From: Parasponia andersonii | Taxonomy: Eukaryota; Streptophyta; Magnoliopsida; Rosales; Cannabaceae | DNA: 64,000 nt | NCBI GenBank assembly: GCA_002914805.1 | Contig: JXTB01000052.1 | Span: 815,940-879,939, forward strand | Direction of reading: 5' to 3' | In this document: positions 57,442 to 64,000 of the stretch, piece after piece | Numbering within the stretch: position 1 is the first letter of the stretch | How the letters are laid out: each line of letters starts with the position of its first letter | Notes under the pieces: model-generated | Seen by the model: the letters and a program-made list of their open reading frames with translations, nothing else | What the model was told of the DNA's origin: nothing | Database searches by the model: none | Program-made: the position numbers and the translations under genes

Positions 57442-58010
57442 TAATTCCTAAAACAATAGCAAAAGCAATGATCGCAGATTAATCAGAGCTCAGATGAAAT
57501 GAAGAAGGAACCATCAGTTGACCTAATTCCTTTGCACAACAAAGTGGCACCACAGCATAAATCTCAAAAAGCAAATAGAACACTTGAAACTGTTCGACGA
57601 AATGCTCCAACGATAAAATGAAAATATAAGCTCAAAAAGAGGGCAAATTGTACGCACTGGTTGGTCGAGTTCCTCCACTTTACTTGCTCAAGAAAAATTC
57701 AAGACTCAAAAAAGCGCCAGTTGGTAAAGAAAATCTTTAGAGTCAAAAAACACCATTGTCAACACTTTAAACCTCGTTGAAGATGAAAATGGATCTAGAT
57801 TTTGGAACCAAGATGAAATCACCTGTTTTCATTTTGAACCTCCCAATCAAAAATTGAAATCTCAGCCGGAGCTCCGATCGAAAATGGAGGTCTCAGGCGC
57901 CGGAGCTCTGGTCGAAAATGACCGAATCGGAGGTCTCAGGCGCCATCGTGACTTGCGAGAGTGAGAAAGAAAGAGGAGTTTATGTGTGAAGGAAGAAGAA
58001 GGAGGGTTTT
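57442..58010 (-). other. Leader-like DNA with GC-rich direct repeat
   Basis: Toward 57990 the minus strand looks like the start of a gene: a pyrimidine-rich CTCCTCTTTCTTTCTCACTC is followed by CACGATGGCGCC, but the frame from this ATG (MAPETSDSVIFDQSSGA) closes after 17 codons. A direct repeat lies at 57866-57944: GGAGCTCYGRTCGAAAATG, then GGAGGTCTCAGGCGCC, twice. No known protein was recognised. Confidence 0.4.
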
Positions 58011-59684
58011 AAAGTACAACAAAATCCCAACTTTTAATTACTAGTCAGTTTAAGTCTGACATGTTATTATATATACATATATATATATATATATCTAAAG
58101 TGAAAGAATTTCCACTGTTTACTCGCTCCGCTTTTATTTTTCGAAAAATAGTAACAATTTTTTTTTCCTTCTTAGTTGTACTTTTTTACGTTTTTGTCTT
58201 TTGGTGTGTGCGTGCTGTGGATTTAGACAGTGCGGGTATTTTGACATTTCATTATGCACAGGTCGTGGTATAGTGACTTTTCGTTTTTTTTCTTTCTTTG
58301 CTTTTTATTCTTTCTCTCTATTTATTTGTTTCTTTCGTCTTCCTTCTCTTTCTTCCTTCGCTAGAGTTATATTGTGTGAGATTTGTTTCCTCTTGTCTCT
58401 TTTGTCGATCTGTCTCTCTCTCTTTCTCTTTATATTCGATTAAGTTTCTGCTCTTTTTTAGCTGCATTTTTTTTGGATTTTAGAGTTTTTCGCCGATGGT
58501 CTAGTTTTGGGTTTCTTACTCCGTTTTAGCCATTTTCCCCCTTTATTTTGTTCTCTTCTTGGTATCCATTTTGATTGATGGATTTATTCTTTGTTTGTGT
58601 TATTTTCTGGTGAGATTGGTTGTTCATCTGATCAATTTTTTCCCTCTTTTTGATATTCTCTTCTCGGATTTTTTGGTGCTTTTGTTGGCTGGATCTATGC
58701 TCTGTCAATTGGGTCTGTGGTTCCTTCATTACGATTGAGATTTTGGTTTGGTGCAGATTCAGTTTTGGTGTGGCGATATGGCTCTCTATTGGGGTATTTA
58801 ATCTTTCCACGTATGTATTATTTTATGGTGATTATTTTGGTTTATGTTGCTGGGGTTTGTGTTTGTCAACAGAGTATTTGGTGGTTTTTTTTTCCTTTTC
58901 GATTATAGTTGAATGTGTTTGTTGTTAAGATTGCATGCATTTGGGCCTATTTGTATAGGTATTTAATTGATGGTTGATGGATCTTAGTCTTTTGGGTTTT
59001 GTTCTTTCGTAATTGGGTTTCCATTTTTGCTAATTTGGGCTGAATTTTTTATCAATTAATTGTTCTTACTGTAATTACTTTAAGATTGTCTCTTTGAACC
59101 TCTAGAATAATCGAGAAAGTGTTTTTGTTGTTTTGTGTATTTTTTTTAATGCCATATTTGTTATCCGCTTGAGATTTTTCAATATTAATTGCAGATTGTG
59201 GTTTGCTATTTGATGACCTGTGCATTTGTATTAAATTTCTGATTTAAGATCTGGCAATTCATTGGATAATTCTTTGACAGTTTGATAGTATTATTTTTGT
59301 TTTTAAAAAAACGAGAGAAAAAAAAATCGGTACAATGTAATTATGATGCTTCTCCTTCGATATCTATAGTCTATTGTTGATTTTTTTTTTATTTTTTTGC
59401 GCTCATCATGATATCTGTTTTTTTACTAGACTAGCGTTTATTTGTATTTATGAATTTAGTCATGTTTATCCAAACTAATTGAATACTGTTGTGATATTTT
59501 TGTACTATTTCGGTTAGAAAAAAAAAAAGAGGGAAAAATTAAAACGAAAAAGAAGAAAAGCAATTTAAGAAGAAGGAAAAAAAATCAAGGATTCTCATTT
59601 CTTTAAATACAGATCGCTTTGTTGAGTAAGTTTTTCTATTTTTCTTTTTGTTTTTCTTTTGTTTAATGCATTTATTTATCTGAT
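58010..59684 (+). other. Pyrimidine-rich leader- or intron-like DNA, left of hAT
   Basis: A (TA)n run at 58066-58095 is followed by strongly T/C-rich plus-strand DNA with CTTTCTCTCT tracts (58280-58440) and later T-rich, G-containing sequence typical of plant introns. Open frames here are composition artefacts. It continues after the hAT element at 62946. It may be the 5' leader and first intron of a gene running rightwards beyond the window; no exon was recognised. Confidence 0.4.
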
Positions 59685-59705
59685 GTCCTTTATAGAGCTA
59701 TAAAT

Positions 59706-59850
59706 ATGGGCAGCCCGGTCCGGCTCGGTCCATTCGGGCCGGAAGAGAAATTCGGGCCGGACCGGTCTGGGCCGGCCCGCAAAGCAATTTTGAAGGCCCA
59801 GCCCGGCCCGTAGGGCCAAAGTTCTGGGCCGGGCTAAATTTGGCCCCGTC
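59706..59850. repeat. GC-rich subterminal repeats of hAT element
   Basis: Short GGCCGG, CCGGCCC and GGGCC motifs recur many times in 145 bases, in sharp contrast to the AT-rich surroundings. In hAT elements such subterminal motifs are transposase binding sites; the same motif appears near the other end. Confidence 0.75.
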
Positions 59851-60039
59851 CGATAATTTAAAAAAAAAAACCAAAAAATAGAAAAATGAATCTTTTTCAA
59901 TAAAAAAATAAAATTACTAGTTGTATACTTACTTATTTAGTAAAATAAATAACTAAAATTAATAAGACAAATTTTTAAAAATTTAAATTATCCAAAACGT
60001 ACAATTAGAAGTTACAAAATTAAAATTACATCTTATTTC

Positions 60040-62201
60040 TCTAAGCATTGGTACTTTTAACGTCTTCTTCTTCGATATATAAGCTTTGGAATTGGTTAAC
60101 AAGTTCTTCATTGTGTGTGGTATGTTGCATTCGCTTTCTAGCATGTTCTCAATCTCTAAGACATGCAAGTACCTCAACCATGTCACTTGTCAATGAGGTT
60201 CTTCGTTCTTCAAGTATCCTCCGCTAAAAGCAGATTCTAAAGAAACTGTTGACACTAGAATAGTTAAAATATCTCTTGCTAATTGTGAAAGCACGGGAAA
60301 TTTTGGTTGACATTTTTTCTACTATTGCAAAATGTCAAAGTCATCATCATCTGAATCTAGTATGGAGAAGTCTACATGTAGGTAAGTGTGAAGCTCATTG
60401 AACTGTGACGTCATTGTTAGTGTTGAGGCCGGACTTGTTGATGATGAGCCAGTGGATGAAATAATATCCCATGTTTGCCACCTTTTCTTTGATTGTTGTT
60501 GGGTATGTTGACTTTGTTGACTCATTAAATTGCCAAACTTATTCTCATATATAGAAAACACTTCAAACAACTTGTTACGTGTATTACTATATTCATGTGA
60601 AAAATCTAAATCTAAACATATACCAATGTGTGAAAGACATTTTGAAAGACCATCCAATTTTACTCTAGGATCTAAAACAAAAGCAAAAGAATATAATAAA
60701 GGAATTTCCTTATAAAATTTTGTTAGTTTTGCTTGCATTTTTTCTATAATTGGTTTAAATAATTCATTATTTCTATTCAAAAAAAAACATGACACATTTC
60801 ATTAACAATATGCAAAACTAAAGGGGAAGTAGGAGTATAAACAACAGATAAAGAAATAGTACTATCATAAAAAACTTCTAAAAATTGTATAAATTGTGTG
60901 ACAATATACCAATCTCGATTTTCCAATACTACATAACCTATTTTTGAGTTGTAAAAGATAGTAATAATAGATTCATACCCTATTGTGTTCTTTAACAACA
61001 AATAAGTAGAGTTCCATGTAATAGGCATGTCTAGTCTAAATTTTCTTGGTTTAAGACTTTCAGCCTTACAATATCTTTAAAACTCAGCTGTACGTGCGTT
61101 AGAGTTATGAATCTAAGAAATAGCACCTCGAATTTTTGAAATATGTGAATCTATAACTTTCATACCTGATTTTATAATAAGATTGATGATATGGAAGGTA
61201 CAACGTTGATGCATTAAAAAATCTCCGTTACATATATTGATAAACTTCTCAATATCACCAATGGCCTTTGTATTAGCAGAAACATTATCTAAAGTGATAG
61301 AGATAATACGATCTTGTATACCATAATCTTCTATAACACTTAAAATATGCTCACAAATATTCTCAGATTTATGTTTATGATCAATGAGTTTGAAACTAAT
61401 TATTTTTTTATGCATAACTCATTATAAGTCTACATAATATACAACTACACTTATATAATCTTGGTTAGCCCTACCACTCCAAATATCAGATATTAATGCA
61501 ATACTAAAGTTTAATAAATGCATTTCAGATTTTAATACAATTCGCATTTTATTATATGTAGCAATAATATCACTTCTAGTAGTTATTCAACTAACTGACC
61601 TAAATTGTGGATAATATGATCTTCTAACATATTCTTCAAAAAAAGGATTCTCACTAAAATTAATAGGCAAATCAGTAGCAGCAATTAATATACCTAGAGA
61701 TTCTCTAGCAATATTAGAATCATAGGTCCAAGTACTTACCGAACTGTCTTTGTTGAATTGAAGCTGAGATTGCATGGGATCCTTTCCTCCATTTTGTTTT
61801 TCTGCACATTTTTCGCCGTGGGCTTTAAGGTGTCGAGTCCCACCAGTTTAAGTTGCAGTTAAGAGTTTTGCACAAAATTTACATTTTTCCATTCTTTTCT
61901 TCGTGCCATTCACATCAATATATTCAATATCAAAGTAGTCACATACTTTTGAAGTACAAGCCTTTGCACGTTTTGAGATGGCACTTCCTGAACTACTATC
62001 TTGAGTAGCACTTCAAGTTCCACTTCCACTAGTAGGAGCACCCACTCGAGTATGTGTACGAGGTTGATTTTGCATTTCATGGACTTGGTCATCGCCTTCT
62101 TCTACTAGGCGGATTTACATTTCTTCCATTTCGGAATCATGATCATCTATTCTATATTCATTGTCATCCAAATCAATTAGAATATTTCTATTCATATCCA
62201 T
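60040..62201 (-). pseudogene. hAT transposase with BED zinc finger, broken
   Basis: From an ATG at 62201 the minus strand gives an acidic start, then a BED-type finger region (VCDYFDIEYIDVNGTKK, CKFCAKLL, GGTRHLKAHGEKC), DSNIARESLGILIAATDLP and FSENPFFEEYVR, core sequence with ISITLDNVSANTKAI and RCTFHIINLIIKSGMKV (61415-61113), PITWNSTYLLLKN (61020), LLYSFAFVLDPRVKLDGL (60700), and near the end FPVLSQLAREILTILVSTVS then LESAFSGG, the hAT dimerisation region. The family's usual length of about 650-700 residues fits. Stops (for example at 61587 and 61113) and frameshifts interrupt it. The protein would cut and rejoin the element ends. Confidence 0.85.
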
Positions 62202-62739
62202 ATCCTTCAATACCAATAATACTACTTGGTAAATTTATAAATTTATACATAAATAGACATATTAAATATTATGCACATATGCATTAAAAACATTAAATTA
62301 ATGAAATGATATTTATACCTCCACTCCACATATTCATGAAAGAAATATGCATATTAAATTTAAAGAAATAAACACATTAAATTTAAGAAAATAATAAAAC
62401 ATAGACAATAATTTTTACTATTGTATTAACAAAATTAATAGACAATAAATTAAAAATATAATGATAGAATTAGAGAAATATTCAAACCTTGAGTTGAAAG
62501 AATTGACACTTGATAATTGAAGCTTTTGTAACTTGACTCACTTGAATATATATATTTTTTTAATTTTAAAATTGATATGGAAAATATCAAAATAAATAAT
62601 AGAATTAGAGAAATATTAAGAAGAGAGAATATGAAGATTGAAGAAGATATGTGAAAAAAAATGAGTGAATAAGAGAGGTATTTATAGAAAACTATATTGT
62701 AATATTTTATAAATTTTTTAAAATAATTAAAAAAAATGG

Positions 62740-62860
62740 GGAGAGGGGGAGCTGGGCTCCCTCCCTAATGGTAACAATCTCCCTCCCCAACAGTCATATG
62801 ACCGTTTACATGGGAGGGGAGGAGGAAGGAGGCCATGTATATACAGGGCCTCCAAAAAAA
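62740..62860. repeat. GGGAGG/CCCTCC-rich inverted segment in hAT right end
   Basis: Purine-rich GGGGAGAGGGGGAGCTGGG and pyrimidine-rich CTCCCTCCC are followed by GGGAGGGGAGGAGGAAGG, so the two sides can pair in part. It lies between the transposase 5' region and the right terminus; function unknown. Confidence 0.5.
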
Positions 62861-62945
62861 AAAAAAAGGTGTATGGGCCACCTGGGCCATTCACACCCGA
62901 GCCGGCCCGTTGGACTTGGCCCAAATTTTCAGCTCTAGTCCTTTA

Positions 62946-64000
62946 CTTATATATTGCCATCTGTTAAACTTTTATTGAATACTTTTAATATTATTTTTAC
63001 TGAAGCCTGCTTATAAATACTTATCCTGCTTATTATGCCTTTTACACCCTGTTTACTTCTACCTTCTTCTTCACGTATAATTTATTAACTTTTTTCTTAA
63101 CCTCCTTAATTCTGCTCTTCACTTCCTTTACTGTATTTATTGTGCTCTTACTTACTTGTCTTCCTTAATACAACTGTCTTTGTCACTTGGTATTCACTGA
63201 GTTTGCTCTTGAGCCTCTTTGACCATATTTATTGTGCTTTTACTTTGTCGTTTGTCCCTTATAAAATCTGTTACTGCTTATAGTTAGGCCAAAAAACTTC
63301 TGTATGAAATCTCTCAGGTATTATTACTCTCTACTGTACTCTATTATGTTATGTATTTCCTGATTTATGTGAGCAACAACTGTATTTTGTTTTGGTAATC
63401 ATTAATGTGTATTAGATATTCTGTTCATGTACTGTAAATATTTGTGTGTTTGCTCTTTTACTTTATGTCATATATTGTTGTAATGCTCTGTTCAATACTC
63501 ATCTTTTATTTTAATGATGCTCTATTGTTTTAGTAATTAATACACTCTTTATGCCATATTCATGCTATCTGGTTATTTATTGCTTTATATTTTTAGTGCA
63601 TACTAGGAAATACTTTGCTATTCTTTTTTGTGATATCTTCTGATTTACTCTGTTTGCTTTTCAACTTTTTTCCCTTTTTTGAGTTCTTTTGGCTGATCCT
63701 TTAATTTTATCCTTATTCTTTGTTAGTTGCATTTGTTATTTTGTGAATTGCCTAGGTTTTGTCTTTTGTTTTCTTTTTCCACCTTGAAAAAAACTTCTTT
63801 TCCCTCCTTTCAAACTCTTCTCCCCTTTATTCATTGTTACATCTCAATACATATTTGGTGATGATGATAATATTTTCTATTTTTGGATCATGTGGAATTA
63901 AAAGTTAACTGCCTAGAAATTACTGTGCATAATAGTTCTTCTTCTAGAACTAAAGTTTACAATGATTGTTAGGTGAAGATTTGCTATATAAATTTATCTT
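62946..64000 (+). other. Pyrimidine-rich intron-like DNA, right of hAT
   Basis: T/C-rich plus-strand DNA continuous in character with 58010-59684. No exon, open frame of note or repeat was recognised up to the end of the window. Confidence 0.4.

Larger units (their letters stand above)
59685..62945 (-). mobile_element. hAT transposon (59693-62937) with perfect 8-bp target duplication
   Basis: The element starts TAGAGCTATAAATATGGGC and its other end, inverted, reads TAGAGCTGAAAATTTGGGCC. It is flanked on both sides by GTCCTTTA (59685-59692 and 62938-62945). Length 3245 bases. GC-rich subterminal stretches rich in GGGCCGG/CCGGCCC lie at 59706-59850 and near 62870-62925. A transposase gene runs on the minus strand. 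The TIRs, 8-bp duplication and protein together are decisive for the hAT superfamily. Confidence 0.95.

Noticed and set aside
57905..57987. Start of an intact minus-strand gene at ATGGCGCC
   Set aside because: The frame closes after 17 codons and no downstream exon fits it; the strand does carry villin exons, but these are damaged and not joined to this ATG by any visible splice.
58061..58928. Several plus-strand frames encoding hydrophobic, Phe/Ser-rich peptides
   Set aside because: They come from a pyrimidine-rich leader- or intron-like stretch; there is no domain and no codon-like structure.

Overview
This window looks like transposon-dense nuclear DNA from a eudicot plant. It is AT-rich, carries spliced genes with GT..AG introns, and contains Ty1/copia, Ty3/gypsy, CACTA (En/Spm), hAT and MITE-type elements plus one plant-specific CYP82-type cytochrome P450. 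I cannot name the species. A run of 345 N bases marks an assembly gap.

Layout. 1-4745: decayed minus-strand copia element (gag, PBS and the first part of its 5' LTR) plus unexplained sequence. 4746-25281: a large minus-strand LTR element with 2.6-2.8 kb LTRs (4746-7369 and 22467-25281) and no visible protein-coding interior, sitting inside the copia LTR, which seems to resume at 25282. Inside this LTR element lies an autonomous-type CACTA transposon (about 8682-20001) with a TNP2-type transposase gene and a second five-exon gene. The TNP2 gene is itself split by the N gap and a 2.2 kb LTR-like insertion (12680-14882). 26118-26580: a foldback MITE.

27631-30949: the one apparently intact host gene, a two-exon CYP82-type P450 of 536 codons. 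Its intron holds a 92-base poly-T run and a MITE-like element. 31441-37420: remains of a plus-strand gypsy-type element whose gag-like gene is split by a CACTA-derived non-autonomous element (33747-37016, TTT target duplication). 37997-39371: a solo copia LTR with perfect CATAG target duplications. 39377-39918 and 48758-53336: two halves of a minus-strand Tat-like gypsy element, separated by a degenerate copia element (39919-48757) that carries a third ORF between pol and its 3' LTR.

53337-58010: mostly anonymous DNA, but it holds fragments of a villin gene (minus strand) and a GDSL esterase gene (plus strand) side by side, which suggests gene-fragment capture. 58010-59684 and 62946-64000: pyrimidine-rich, intron- or leader-like DNA, separated by a hAT transposon (59693-62937) with a perfect 8-bp target duplication.

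The genes do not form a pathway. The window is a record of nested insertions around a P450 gene. A notable pattern is that the CACTA genes keep reading frame and splice sites but are disabled by nonsense codons, most of which can be explained by single C-to-T or G-to-A changes, as expected from long-term cytosine methylation.
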